Shown here piece after piece: positions 37,370-46,723 of a DNA stretch of 64,000 nt. The stretch comes from an uncultured Rhodospirillales bacterium (GTDB taxonomy: Bacteria > Pseudomonadota > Alphaproteobacteria > ATCC43930 > CGMCC-115725). Numbering within the stretch: the first letter of the stretch is position 1; the number at the start of each line of letters is the position of its first letter. The notes beneath the pieces were generated by a model. The model was not told where the DNA came from and ran no database searches. It saw only the letters and a program-made list of their open reading frames with translations. Where the stretch lies: contig CAIKMD010000002.1 in NCBI GenBank assembly GCA_903828515.1, positions 744,001-808,000 on the forward strand, given 5' to 3'. Position numbers and translations under genes: made by a program.

Positions 37370-39685
37370 TTGCGGATTTTGCTCGGTGCGGCACGGTGCC
37401 TCGCCTTAGCGACGGTTGTGATTTGTGCGGCGGTTGCCGTGCGTCCCGCTATGGCCCAGGCTCCCGCGGCCGCCCCGTCGGCGATCGAAGGCGGCTCGAT
37501 TCAGGAAATCCGCATCGAAGGCGCCGAACGCGTCGAGCCCGATACGGTCAAATCCTATCTCCAGATTCAACCCGGCGATCCCTATGACAGCCAGAAGGCC
37601 GATGCCTCGCTGAAGGCGCTGTTCGCCACCGGTCTGTTCTCCGACGTGACGATGCGGCGCGAAGGCGCCTCGCTGATCGTGCATGTGGTGGAAAATCCGG
37701 TCATCAACCGCGTCGCCTTCGAAGGCAACACCAAGCTCACCGACGACAACCTCAATACCGAAGTCCAGCTTCGTCCGCGCCTCGTCTTCACCCGCGAAAA
37801 GGTGCAGGGCGACGTGATGCGCATTCTCGAGATTTATCGCCGCACCGGACATTTTGCCGCGACGGTGCAGCCGAAAATCATCCAGTTGCCGCAGAACCGT
37901 GTCGACCTGGTGTTCGAGATCGACGAAGGCCCGGCCACCGGCATCCGCAGCATCGCTTTCCTCGGCGATCGCGTGTTCAGCGCCAAGCAGCTCAAGGAAG
38001 TGATCTCGACGCGGGAATCGCGCTGGTATCGCTTCCTGAGCAACGACGACAATTACGATCCCGACCGGCTGACCTACGATCGCGAACTGCTGCGAAAATT
38101 CTATCTCTCGCAGGGCTATGCCGATTTTCGTGTGGTTTCGGCGATCGCCGAGCTCACGCCGGACCGCGACGGCTTCATGGTCACGTTCACCGTCGAAGAA
38201 GGCCCACGTTATCATTTCGGCAAGGTCGACATCGCCAACGAACTGAAGGACGTCGATCCGGCGGTCTTGCGCGCGCTGATCACCTTCAAGGCGGGCGACT
38301 GGTACAATGCCGACGCCGTCGATCAATCGATCACGGCGATCACCGACGCACTCGGCAACCGCGGTTATGCCTTCGTTCAGGCGACTCCCCAGGTGCGGCG
38401 CAACGCCGACACGAAAACCATCGACGTGTCCTTCGAGATCAAGGAAGGCCCCGAGGTCTATGTCGAGCGCATCGAGATCACCGGCAATCTGCGCACGCAG
38501 GACAGGGTCGTCCGCCGCGAATTCCGGCTGGTCGAAGGCGACGCGTTCAATTCGACCAAGCTGCACCGCTCGGAACAGCGCATCAACAATCTGAGCTTCT
38601 TCAAAAAGGTCGATATCACCAACGATCCGGGCAGCGCGCCGGACAAGACGGTGATTCACGTCAACGTCCAGGAACAGTCGACCGGCGAATTCCAGGTCGG
38701 CGTCGGCTATTCGACGACGGACGGGCCCTTGGCCAATATCGGTGTGCACGAGCGCAACCTGCTGGGCCAGGGCAAGGATTTGCGCCTCGACACCACGGTC
38801 GCCTATCGCACGCAGCAGATCGACCTCAGCTACACGCAGCCCTATTTCTTGGATCGCGAGATGGCCGCGGGCTTCGATCTGTTCGCGTTGCAGCGTAACA
38901 ATCAGGCCTTCGCCGGCTACGACCAGGTGTCTTATGGCGGCGCGTTGCGCGCGGGCTATCAGTTCAACGAGGCACTCCGTCAGACCCTGAGCTACACGCT
39001 GCGCGAAGACGTCGTGAAGAACGTGCAGCCGGGAACCTCGGTCTATATCGCCGATCAGGCCGGCTCGCGGCTTGCGTCCATCGTTGGTCAGGTCCTCCTC
39101 TACGACAAGCGCAACTCTCCGCTGAAGGCCACCTCGGGATATTTCGGTCAGATATCGGACGATCTCGCGGGTCTTGGCGGGTCGGTCAAATTCTTCCGTA
39201 CCGCCGTGAGCGGCGGTTACTACTATCCCTTCGCGCCGAATTGGACCGGCAGCGTGACCGGCGAGGCCGGCTTCATCCACGGTTACGATGGCGACAAGGT
39301 TCGGATCGAAGACCGCTATTTCATCGGCGGCGACAATATGCGCGGCTTCGCCAGCGGCGGCGTCGGCCCGCGCGATCTCATCGCCAATAACGCGCTCGGT
39401 GGAAACATGTATTGGCTGGGCTCGGTGCAGATCTCCATGCCGCTCGGCTTGCCCAAGGAATTCGGCGTCACCGGCCATGCCTTCACCGATTTCGGCAGCG
39501 ACTGGAAAGTCGACGATGTCGGTGCCGGCATCGCGGATTCGCATGCGGTCCGCGCCTCGCTCGGTTACGGCTTCTCGTGGGATTCGCCGCTCGGGCCGCT
39601 GCGCATCGACTTCGCCGATCCGATCCTGCGCAAGAACTACGACAAGAAGGAATTTTTCCGCGTCGGCTTCGGATCGAAGTTCTAG
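37370..39685 (+). CDS. bamA: Outer membrane protein assembly factor BamA
   Basis: About 771 aa from the TTG at 37370 (AGGGGG upstream); a TTG at 37346 would add eight residues. A signal peptide ends at AMAQ. Five POTRA domains follow (to about residue 430) and then the Omp85 barrel, with the conserved FIGGDNMRGF and the terminal Phe of the outer-membrane sorting signal. It inserts beta-barrel proteins in the outer membrane. It is followed directly by the skp-like gene. Confidence 0.96.
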   Translation: MRILLGAARCLALATVVICAAVAVRPAMAQAPAAAPSAIEGGSIQEIRIEGAERVEPDTVKSYLQIQPGDPYDSQKADASLKALFATGLFSDVTMRREGASLIVHVVENPVINRVAFEGNTKLTDDNLNTEVQLRPRLVFTREKVQGDVMRILEIYRRTGHFAATVQPKIIQLPQNRVDLVFEIDEGPATGIRSIAFLGDRVFSAKQLKEVISTRESRWYRFLSNDDNYDPDRLTYDRELLRKFYLSQGYADFRVVSAIAELTPDRDGFMVTFTVEEGPRYHFGKVDIANELKDVDPAVLRALITFKAGDWYNADAVDQSITAITDALGNRGYAFVQATPQVRRNADTKTIDVSFEIKEGPEVYVERIEITGNLRTQDRVVRREFRLVEGDAFNSTKLHRSEQRINNLSFFKKVDITNDPGSAPDKTVIHVNVQEQSTGEFQVGVGYSTTDGPLANIGVHERNLLGQGKDLRLDTTVAYRTQQIDLSYTQPYFLDREMAAGFDLFALQRNNQAFAGYDQVSYGGALRAGYQFNEALRQTLSYTLREDVVKNVQPGTSVYIADQAGSRLASIVGQVLLYDKRNSPLKATSGYFGQISDDLAGLGGSVKFFRTAVSGGYYYPFAPNWTGSVTGEAGFIHGYDGDKVRIEDRYFIGGDNMRGFASGGVGPRDLIANNALGGNMYWLGSVQISMPLGLPKEFGVTGHAFTDFGSDWKVDDVGAGIADSHAVRASLGYGFSWDSPLGPLRIDFADPILRKNYDKKEFFRVGFGSKF

Positions 39686-40348
39686 ATGTTCGCCGTGCGG
39701 CCCATCGGCTTTTGGGCGTTGATGGCGCTGGCCGGGCTTGGCGCGATACCGGCCATGGCCCAACAGGCGGTCTCGCCGGCGGTTCCTCCCGTCATCGTCA
39801 TCGTCGATGTGCAGCAGATCCTGCGCGACAGTCTCGTCGCCAAGGATGTGCAGTCGCAAATGTCGCAGCGCACCGACCGCTACACCAAGGAAGTCGCCGC
39901 GCAGGAGAACGATCTCCAGCACACCCAGGAAGATCTCGAAAAGCAGCGCACCGTGCTGTCGCCCGAGGCTTTCAACACCAAGATGCGGGACTTCCAGCAG
40001 CGCTATGACGCGCTCGACCAGGGCGTGCAGGCGACGCGCCAGTCGCTGCAGAAAGCCTATAACGATGCGATGAGCAAGGTCGAGAATACGGCGTTGCAGA
40101 TCATCGCCGATGTCGCGGCCGAGCGTAAGGCGAACCTGGTGATCTCGAAAGCCGCGGTGCTCTTCGAGGAGCCGGCTTTCGACATCACCCAGGACGTCAT
40201 TCATCGCCTCGACGCGAAACTTCCCGCCGTGTCGCTGAACCTGCCCGTGACGCCACCGCCGCCCGCGAAATCCCTGCCCGCGCTGGGGCCGCGCACGAAT
40301 GCGCCGCTCGTACCGGCGCCCGGCCTTTCGCCCGCGCCGAAAAAATAG
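39686..40348 (+). CDS. skp: OmpH/Skp family periplasmic chaperone
   Basis: 220 aa. A signal peptide ends at AMAQ. The body begins IVIVDVQQILRDS, the Skp opening, and continues as a long charged helical region (tentacles) of about 110 residues. A Pro-rich tail of about 40 residues extends beyond the normal family end. It escorts unfolded outer-membrane proteins to BamA. The gene starts on the base after the bamA stop. Confidence 0.9.
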   Translation: MFAVRPIGFWALMALAGLGAIPAMAQQAVSPAVPPVIVIVDVQQILRDSLVAKDVQSQMSQRTDRYTKEVAAQENDLQHTQEDLEKQRTVLSPEAFNTKMRDFQQRYDALDQGVQATRQSLQKAYNDAMSKVENTALQIIADVAAERKANLVISKAAVLFEEPAFDITQDVIHRLDAKLPAVSLNLPVTPPPPAKSLPALGPRTNAPLVPAPGLSPAPKK

Positions 40349-40350
40349 TC

Positions 40351-41385
40351 ATGGCCGACCCGCGCTTCTTCTCTGTCGCCGGGCCTTTCAGCGTGGCCGA
40401 CGTCGCCGCGCGCATCGGTGCCGAGATCGCGGGAGCCGGTGATGCCACGCGGCTCATGCGCGATGTCGCGCCGCTCGAGACGGCGTCCGCCGACGATCTT
40501 TCGTTTCTGGACAATCCGCGTTATCTCGAAACGTTCCAGAAAACCAAGGCCGGTGCGATCGTCGTCAATCGCAAGCTCGCGGAAGCGGCGCCGCCTGGTG
40601 CGACGCTGCTGCTCACCGAGCAACCCTATCGGGCCTACGCGTTCGCGGCGCAGATGTTCTATCCGGAAAAGCCGCCGGTTCCGGGCATCGCGCCCAGCGC
40701 GGTGATCGACCCAAGCGCAATGGTGGGTGAGGGCGTGGGTATCGGCGCGCATGTGGTGATCGGTGCGCGTGCCGTGATCGGCAAGCGTTGCGAGATTGCC
40801 GCCAACGCGGTGATCGGCGCGTCGGTTGTTCTTGGCGACGATGTCAGGGTCGGCGCCAACGCCAGCATCAGCCATGCGGTGATCGGATCGCGCGTTCGCA
40901 TCTATCCCGGCGTGCGCATCGGTCAGGACGGATTCGGTTTCGCGCCCGACCCGCACGCGCCGATCAAGGTGCCGCAGCTCGGCCGCGTCCTCATCGGCGA
41001 CGATGTCGAGGTCGGCGCCAATACGACGATCGATCGCGGAGCCGGTCCCGATACCGTGATTGGTTCGGGCACGATGATCGATAACCTCGTCCAGATCGCG
41101 CATAACGTGCACATCGGCAAGGGCTGCATCCTGGTGGCGCAGGTCGGCGTCTCGGGCAGCACGCGGTTCGAAGACTATGTCGTCGTCGGCGGTCAGGCCG
41201 GCTTCACCGGCCATCTGACGATCGGCAAGGGGGCACGGATCGGCGCGCAGTCCGGCGTCTTGCGCGACGTCGATCCCGGTGCGATCCTGTTGGGGTCGCC
41301 GGCGTGGCCGATCCGGGAATACCATTACGTCATGGCCTTCGTCCGCCGGCTTGCCGCCAAAAAGAAAGTTGCCGACCGTGGATAA
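40351..41385 (+). CDS. lpxD: UDP-3-O-acylglucosamine N-acyltransferase
   Basis: 344 aa. The N-terminal uridine-binding domain (FSVADVAARIGAEI) is followed by a left-handed beta-helix of hexapeptide repeats from about residue 110 and a C-terminal helix. The catalytic histidine is expected in the region IDNLVQIAHNVHIGKGC. It adds the N-linked acyl chain in lipid A synthesis. The last 8 bp overlap the fabZ start. Confidence 0.96.
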   Translation: MADPRFFSVAGPFSVADVAARIGAEIAGAGDATRLMRDVAPLETASADDLSFLDNPRYLETFQKTKAGAIVVNRKLAEAAPPGATLLLTEQPYRAYAFAAQMFYPEKPPVPGIAPSAVIDPSAMVGEGVGIGAHVVIGARAVIGKRCEIAANAVIGASVVLGDDVRVGANASISHAVIGSRVRIYPGVRIGQDGFGFAPDPHAPIKVPQLGRVLIGDDVEVGANTTIDRGAGPDTVIGSGTMIDNLVQIAHNVHIGKGCILVAQVGVSGSTRFEDYVVVGGQAGFTGHLTIGKGARIGAQSGVLRDVDPGAILLGSPAWPIREYHYVMAFVRRLAAKKKVADRG

Positions 41386-41863
41386 TACCGGAGTGCCCGA
41401 AACGGTGGGCGTCATCGACCGCGAGCAGATCATGAAAATGATCCCGCATCGCGATCCCTTCCTGCTGATCGACAAGGTCGTCGACGTAGTGAAGGGCCAG
41501 AGTGCCGTCGGTGTTCTCGGGGTGACGCCGGAACTCTATTTCTTCAAGGGTCATTTTCCGCGCTGGCCGGTCATGCCCGGCGTGCTGATCATCGAGGCGA
41601 TGGCGCAGACCGCGGCGGTGCTCGTCGTGCATTCGATCGGCGAGATGGCGGCCGGCAAACTCGTCTATTTCACCAGCATCGACAATGCGCGCTTCCGCAA
41701 GCCGGTCGTGCCGGGCACCACGCTCGAACTGCACGTCGAACGCATCCACAGCCGCGGGCCGGTGTGGAAATTTTCCGGCCGCGCGTTGGTCGATAGCAAG
41801 ATGATGGCCGAAGCGACTTTTGCCGCCATGATCATGGATAACTCGATCGGGACCGATGTCTGA
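41378..41863 (+). CDS. fabZ: 3-hydroxyacyl-ACP dehydratase FabZ
   Basis: 161 aa from the GTG at 41378. It dehydrates 3-hydroxyacyl-ACP in fatty-acid elongation. The hot-dog active site is seen in HFPRWPVMPGVLIIEAMAQ, with the catalytic His and Glu. IPHRDPFLLIDKV marks the N-terminal strand. It overlaps lpxD and lpxA by 8 bp each, which argues for tight translational coupling. Confidence 0.96.
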   Translation: MDNTGVPETVGVIDREQIMKMIPHRDPFLLIDKVVDVVKGQSAVGVLGVTPELYFFKGHFPRWPVMPGVLIIEAMAQTAAVLVVHSIGEMAAGKLVYFTSIDNARFRKPVVPGTTLELHVERIHSRGPVWKFSGRALVDSKMMAEATFAAMIMDNSIGTDV

Positions 41864-42659
41864 CATTCATGCCACGTCCGTGATCGAGAAGGGCGCGCGC
41901 ATCGCCGCGTCCGCCAAGATCGGTCCTTTCTGCCATGTCGGTTCGCATGTCGAACTGGGCGAACGCGTCGAACTCGTTTCGCATGTCGCGGTGTCCGGCC
42001 GGACCTCGATCGGTGAGGGCACGCGAATCTTTCCCTTCGCCTCGATCGGTCATCAGCCGCAGGATCTGAAATTCAAGGGCGAGGAATCCCGTCTCGTCAT
42101 CGGCCGCGACAACGTGATCCGCGAGCAGGTGACGATGAACCCCGGCACCGAGGGCGGCGGTCTGCTCACCCAGGTCGGCGATCGTTGCCTCTTCATGGTC
42201 GGCGTTCATGTCGCGCATGATTGCATCATCGGCGACAACGTCATCATGGCCAACAATGCGACGCTCGCGGGCCATGTGAAGATCGGCGACTTTGCGGTAT
42301 TCGGCGGCCTGTCCGCGGTGCATCAATTTGTCCGCATCGGTCCCTATGCGATGGTCGGCGGCGTGACCGGCGTCGAGCGCGATGTCATCCCCTATGGCTC
42401 GGTGCTGGGCGATCGCGCGCGGCTTTCGGGGCTCAACATCGTCGGTATGCAGCGGCGCGGTTTCTCGCGCGACGAGATCAACGCATTGCGCAACGCCTAT
42501 CAGATGCTGTTCGAGGGCGTCGAAGGTACGTTCGCCGAGCGCACGGTCGCAGTGGCCGAGCGGTTCAAAAACATTCGCCCGGTCGATGACGTGCTGAACT
42601 TCATCCGCACCGAATCGCCGCGCGGCCTGACCCAGCCCAAGGCGGGGAATGGCGGGTAA
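41856..42659 (+). CDS. lpxA: UDP-N-acetylglucosamine acyltransferase
   Basis: 267 aa, first enzyme of lipid A synthesis. The beta-helix of hexapeptide repeats covers about residues 5-190, with the catalytic His in HVAHDCIIGDN. GGVTGVERDVIPYG and the C-terminal helical part follow. It overlaps fabZ and lpxI. Confidence 0.97.
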   Translation: MSDIHATSVIEKGARIAASAKIGPFCHVGSHVELGERVELVSHVAVSGRTSIGEGTRIFPFASIGHQPQDLKFKGEESRLVIGRDNVIREQVTMNPGTEGGGLLTQVGDRCLFMVGVHVAHDCIIGDNVIMANNATLAGHVKIGDFAVFGGLSAVHQFVRIGPYAMVGGVTGVERDVIPYGSVLGDRARLSGLNIVGMQRRGFSRDEINALRNAYQMLFEGVEGTFAERTVAVAERFKNIRPVDDVLNFIRTESPRGLTQPKAGNGG

Positions 42660-43458
42660 GCTCGGCATTCTCGCCGGGTCGGGCGAACTGCCGCGTCGCA
42701 TCATCGAAGCCTGCCGCGACACCGGGCGGCCCTATTTCGTCGTCGCGTTTGAAACCTTCTGCGATCCCGAAACCGTCGTCGATGTGCCGCATGCCTGGGT
42801 CAGGCTCGGCGCGGCCGGCGCCGGCGTCAAGGCGTTGCACGCGAACGGCGTCACGGATGTCGTGATGGCGGGCGGCGTGAGCCGGCCGTCGCTGTGGGCC
42901 TTGCGGCCCGATGCGCGGTCTCTGCGCTTTGCCGTCCGGATCATTCTGCGCTCGATGAAGGATTTCGGCGACGACGCGTTGTTTCGCGCGATCATCGTCG
43001 AACTCGAAGGCCAAGGCCTGCGCGTCGTCGGCGTCGGCTCGATCCTGACCTCGCTTCTGGCGCCCGAGGGCCCGCTCGGCGCTTGTCGGCCCGACGCAAC
43101 AGCCGAAGCGGATATCAGGGCAGGGCTGACCGCTGCCCGTGCCCATGGCGCGCGCGATCTGGGGCAGGCGGTGATTGTCCGTGACGGCGCGGTGCTGGGC
43201 ATGGAAAGCGTCGCCGGCACCGACGCGCTGATTCGCGCTCAGGGCGCGCCGGGTGCGATCCTGGTGAAGATGTCGAAACCGGATCAGGAACGGCGGGTCG
43301 ATCTGCCGACGATCGGTCCGGGGACGATCCGCGAAGCAGCCAAGGCCGGCTTGCGCGGAATCGCGGTCGAGGCGGGCGCGGCTCTGGTGCTCGATCGGCC
43401 CGCGCTGATTGCCGCCGCCGATGCGGCCGGCATGTTCGTCGTCGGGGTCGCGCCGTGA
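42649..43458 (+). CDS. lpxI: UDP-2,3-diacylglucosamine pyrophosphatase LpxI
   Basis: 269 aa. It hydrolyses UDP-2,3-diacylglucosamine to lipid X by attack at the alpha phosphate. LpxI replaces LpxH in alphaproteobacteria. The N-terminal LGILAGSGELPRRI and the C-terminal DLPTIGPGTI with GMFVVGVAP match the family. It overlaps lpxA by 11 bp and lpxB by 4 bp. Confidence 0.95.
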   Translation: MAGKLGILAGSGELPRRIIEACRDTGRPYFVVAFETFCDPETVVDVPHAWVRLGAAGAGVKALHANGVTDVVMAGGVSRPSLWALRPDARSLRFAVRIILRSMKDFGDDALFRAIIVELEGQGLRVVGVGSILTSLLAPEGPLGACRPDATAEADIRAGLTAARAHGARDLGQAVIVRDGAVLGMESVAGTDALIRAQGAPGAILVKMSKPDQERRVDLPTIGPGTIREAAKAGLRGIAVEAGAALVLDRPALIAAADAAGMFVVGVAP

Positions 43459-44630
43459 GCGACGCGGCTCCCCTGATCTATCTCATCGCGGGCGAGCCAT
43501 CCGGCGACCTGCTCGGCGGTCGGCTGATGATCGCGCTGAAGGAAAAGCTCGGCAGCCATGTCCGCTTCGCCGGGATTGGCGGCGAGACCATGGCGGCGCA
43601 AGGCCTCGTCAGCCGCGTCGCCTTGACCGAACTCGCGGTCATGGGCGTGTTCGAGATTCTGCCGCGTCTGCGACGCATCCTCGCGATCATGGCCGATACC
43701 GTCGCCGATATTCGCCGCCAGCGTCCGGCCGCGGTCGTCACCATCGACAGTTCGGGTTTCACCTATCGCGTCGCCGAGCGGTTGCGCAAAGCCGGTGATC
43801 CGCCGCCGCTCATCCACTATGTCGCGCCGATGGTATGGGCCTGGCGCGCGCATTACGCCAAGCGCGTCGCCGAGCGGTTCGATCACCTGATGGCGCTTTT
43901 GCCGTTCGAACCGCCTTATTTCACCGCTGAGGGAATCACCTGCGCCTATGTCGGCCATCCGGTCGTCGAAAGCGGCGCCGACAAGGGCGACGGACCGGCG
44001 TTCCGCCGCCGCCATGCGATTCCGCCCGACGCCAAGCTGCTGACGGTTCTCCCCGGCAGCCGGCGCGGCGAGATCAAATACCTGCTGCCGATTTTCCGCG
44101 AGACGGTTCTTGCGCTGTCGCGCCGTCATCCGGGCTTGCGGATCGTGGTGCCGACGGCGGCGACCGTCGCGGACCGGGTCGCGGCGGAGATCGCCACATG
44201 GCCGGTGCCGAGCATCGTGCTGCCGAACGGATCAGAGAAATACGATGCGTTTGCTGCGAGCGATGCGGCGCTCGCCGCCTCGGGCACCGTCGCGCTCGAA
44301 CTGGCGATGGCGAAACTGCCGACGGTGATCGCTTATCGCCTCAACATGCTGACCCATGCCTATATCGACCGCGTGGTGAAAATCGACTACGCCAATTTGA
44401 TCAACGTGATCCTCGATCGCGAGGCGGTGCCGGAGTTCCTGCAATACGAATGCACGCCGGAAAATCTCGGCGCGGCGGTTGGGCGCTTGCTCGATGACAA
44501 GAGCGCGGCCGATGCGCAGATCGCGGCTTATGGCGAAGCGCTTGCCGTTCTGGGCTATGGTGGCCAATCGCCCAGCGCGCGCGCTGCCGACGAGGTATTA
44601 TCGGTGATCGCACGCTCGACAAAGAAATAG
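43455..44630 (+). CDS. lpxB: Lipid-A-disaccharide synthase
   Basis: 391 aa, a GT-B glycosyltransferase joining lipid X and UDP-diacylglucosamine. The N-terminal AGEPSGDLLGGRLM, the central HYVAPMVWAWR and the C-terminal LAASGTVALELAMA motifs are diagnostic. It ends the lipid A cluster; the glyoxalase gene begins 10 bp later. Confidence 0.97.
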   Translation: MSDAAPLIYLIAGEPSGDLLGGRLMIALKEKLGSHVRFAGIGGETMAAQGLVSRVALTELAVMGVFEILPRLRRILAIMADTVADIRRQRPAAVVTIDSSGFTYRVAERLRKAGDPPPLIHYVAPMVWAWRAHYAKRVAERFDHLMALLPFEPPYFTAEGITCAYVGHPVVESGADKGDGPAFRRRHAIPPDAKLLTVLPGSRRGEIKYLLPIFRETVLALSRRHPGLRIVVPTAATVADRVAAEIATWPVPSIVLPNGSEKYDAFAASDAALAASGTVALELAMAKLPTVIAYRLNMLTHAYIDRVVKIDYANLINVILDREAVPEFLQYECTPENLGAAVGRLLDDKSAADAQIAAYGEALAVLGYGGQSPSARAADEVLSVIARSTKK

Positions 44631-44640
44631 GGAGAACCGA

Positions 44641-45042
44641 ATGGATACCGGCAAGTTCCGTCTGCTGCATACGATGATCCGGGTGTTCGATCTCGACCGC
44701 TCGATCGATTTCTACACGCGTCTGATGGGCATGAACCTCATCCGCAAACGCGAGGTCGAGGCCGGGCGCTATACCCTCGCTTTCGTCGGCTATGGCGACG
44801 AGGCGAACAGCACGGTGGTCGAACTCACCTATAATTGGGATCAGAAAGAACCCTACGCGCTCGGCGCGGGTTTCGGACATCTGGCGATCGGTGTCAGCGA
44901 CATTCACGGCACCTGCAAAACCCTCGCCGACGAAGGCGTGAAAATTCCGCGCCCGCCCGGCCCGCTGAAATTCGGCACTGTCAACATCGCCTTCATCGAA
45001 GACCCCGACGGCTACAAGATCGAACTGATCGAGCGGCCTTAA
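44641..45042 (+). CDS. gloA: Lactoylglutathione lyase (glyoxalase I)
   Basis: 133 aa. It turns the methylglyoxal-glutathione adduct into S-lactoylglutathione. Metal ligands are in the expected places: the early His (LLHTMIRV), Glu in VVELTYNWD, His in GHLAIGV and a late Glu in YKIELIER. A good ribosome site (GGGAGAA) precedes the ATG. The stop overlaps the convergent methyltransferase gene by 4 bp. Confidence 0.95.
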   Translation: MDTGKFRLLHTMIRVFDLDRSIDFYTRLMGMNLIRKREVEAGRYTLAFVGYGDEANSTVVELTYNWDQKEPYALGAGFGHLAIGVSDIHGTCKTLADEGVKIPRPPGPLKFGTVNIAFIEDPDGYKIELIERP

Positions 45043-45527
45043 GCCCGGGCGTCGAGGGTCTGGTTCTCGACCCGGATGCGCCAGGTAAGCATCGCGCCGT
45101 TGAGCAGCGAAAACACGATCGCGACGTCGATCTCGTGAAAGACCAGCGGCAGGACCGCGATTTCGGCGATCACCACGGCGTAATTGGGGTGGCGGATGAA
45201 GCGATAGGGACCGCGGCGCACCAGTTGTTCGCCGGGCAGCGTGATGATGCGGGTGGTCCAGTAGCGGCCGAGGCTCGCGAGGGTCCAGACGCGTAACGCC
45301 TCGATCACGACGTATACGGCCAGCCAGGACCAGTTGGGCTCGCCCTGGGCGTAGAACCAGATCGCGATGAGCCAGCCCGCATGAAGCGCCACGATCAACG
45401 GATAATGCGCAGCGCCGCGCTCGACCGCGCCACGCGCCAGAAGGGCTGTGGTGTTGGCGCGGGCGAGGAACAATTCGCCCAGCCGTTCGGCCGCGACGAG
45501 GCCGAGGATGATGGTGACCCAGCTCAT
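45039..45527 (-). CDS. Isoprenylcysteine methyltransferase-like membrane methyltransferase
   Basis: 162 aa with about four to five hydrophobic segments. The SAM-binding signature RRGPYRFIRHPNY and a late Glu near the C-terminus match the ICMT family. It follows the type III polyketide synthase gene by 9 bp on the same strand. In Bacillus (BpsA-BpsB) and Streptomyces such pairs make and O-methylate alkylpyrones or phenolic lipids, so the likely substrate is the lipid product of that synthase rather than a protein. Confidence 0.86.
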   Translation of the reverse strand: MSWVTIILGLVAAERLGELFLARANTTALLARGAVERGAAHYPLIVALHAGWLIAIWFYAQGEPNWSWLAVYVVIEALRVWTLASLGRYWTTRIITLPGEQLVRRGPYRFIRHPNYAVVIAEIAVLPLVFHEIDVAIVFSLLNGAMLTWRIRVENQTLDARA

Positions 45528-45536
45528 GCCCCCGAC

Positions 45537-46592
45537 TCACGCATCAAGGAGTTGAAACCCGGCGGTGAAGCCGGGGCCGAGCGCCGACATCATCATCGGG
45601 CCCTTGGCGCCTTCGCGCAGTTCGCGCTCCAGCACGAACATGACCGTCGCCGCCGACATATTGCCGTAATCCCGCAGGACCCCGCGCGCCGTTGCCAGCG
45701 TGCCCGCCTCGAGGCCGAACGCGTCTTCGAGCGCCTCGATCACCTTGGCGCCGCCGGGATGACAAACGAAATGATCGATGCTCGCGAGATCGCGGTTATT
45801 CTTGGTCAGGAAGTCGCTCGCCGCGCGTTTCAGGTCGCGTCGCACCAAGGCCGGAATATCGCGCGAGAAGATCGCCTTCAATCCGTCCTCGGCGACGTCC
45901 CAGCCCATGATGCCGAGAGATTTCGGCCAGGTGAATTCACCAGCGGCGCCGAATAACGGACCATCGCCTCTACACGACACGACTGCTGCTGCCGCGCCGT
46001 CGCCGAAGAGCGCGGTCGCCACGACATTGCTTTTGGTGAACTCGTCGCGCCGGAACGACAGGGCGCAAAGCTCGACGACGACGAAGAGGATTCGCGAGTC
46101 CGGCGCCACGCGGGCAAGATCGGCCGCGCGGCTCAGGCCGAGTACACCGCCGGCACAGCCGAGGCCGAAGACCGGCAAGCGGCGCAGGTCACGGCGCAGG
46201 CCCATCCGCTCCATCAACATCGCGTCGAGGCTCGGCGTGGCGATACCGGTGGTCGAGACGGCGACAATGGCGTCGATGTCGGCCGGCTCGAGATCGGCAG
46301 CCGCGATCGCCTTGCGCGCGGCTTCCTCGATCAGGTCGAGCGCGTGTTCGAGAAAGAGCGAATTGCGCTCCGCCCAGCCATGCGGATGGTCGTACCAGTC
46401 GAGCGGGACGGTCGAATGGCGCTTGTCGATTCCGGCATTGCCGAACACACCCATCATGCGCTCGAGTTCGGCCACGGGCGCGTGATCGAACCAATGCCAG
46501 GCGCGATCGGCGACGGCACCCTGAGCGAGGGCGTGTTGCGGCACCGCCGTGGCGATTGCGAGCAGATGAGGTTCGGTGGTCACTGGCGGCAA
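45537..46592 (-). CDS. Type III polyketide synthase
   Basis: 351 aa, a chalcone-synthase-fold enzyme. The catalytic triad is visible: Cys146 in VFGLGCAGG, His278 in FVCHPGGAK and Asn311 in DYGNMSAAT. Bacterial members paired with an ICMT-like methyltransferase usually extend fatty acyl starters with malonyl-CoA to alkylresorcinols or alkylpyrones. The exact product cannot be read from the sequence. It is divergent from the DUF502 gene, with 131 bp between starts. Confidence 0.93.
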   Translation of the reverse strand: MPPVTTEPHLLAIATAVPQHALAQGAVADRAWHWFDHAPVAELERMMGVFGNAGIDKRHSTVPLDWYDHPHGWAERNSLFLEHALDLIEEAARKAIAAADLEPADIDAIVAVSTTGIATPSLDAMLMERMGLRRDLRRLPVFGLGCAGGVLGLSRAADLARVAPDSRILFVVVELCALSFRRDEFTKSNVVATALFGDGAAAAVVSCRGDGPLFGAAGEFTWPKSLGIMGWDVAEDGLKAIFSRDIPALVRRDLKRAASDFLTKNNRDLASIDHFVCHPGGAKVIEALEDAFGLEAGTLATARGVLRDYGNMSAATVMFVLERELREGAKGPMMMSALGPGFTAGFQLLDA

Positions 46593-46723
46593 TCTCCTCG
46601 CGTCGTTAAAGTGCAGCCTGTCGTCGACGCGTCGCCAAGCTAGACAATTGAGGCTAGACCCACGGCGACAGCCAAAGCTATCAAATATTCGCGTGTGTTA
46701 TTTTTATTGGAACCAAACGAAAG

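Noticed and set aside
37406-40204. Very long open frame antisense to bamA and skp
   Set aside because: High GC keeps the opposite frame open. The bamA and skp frames have clear homology and normal codon use, while the antisense protein is Arg/Asp-rich without any recognisable domain.
44401-45540. Open frame crossing lpxB, gloA and the methyltransferase on the minus strand
   Set aside because: It is out of frame with the ICMT-like gene and covers three well-supported genes.
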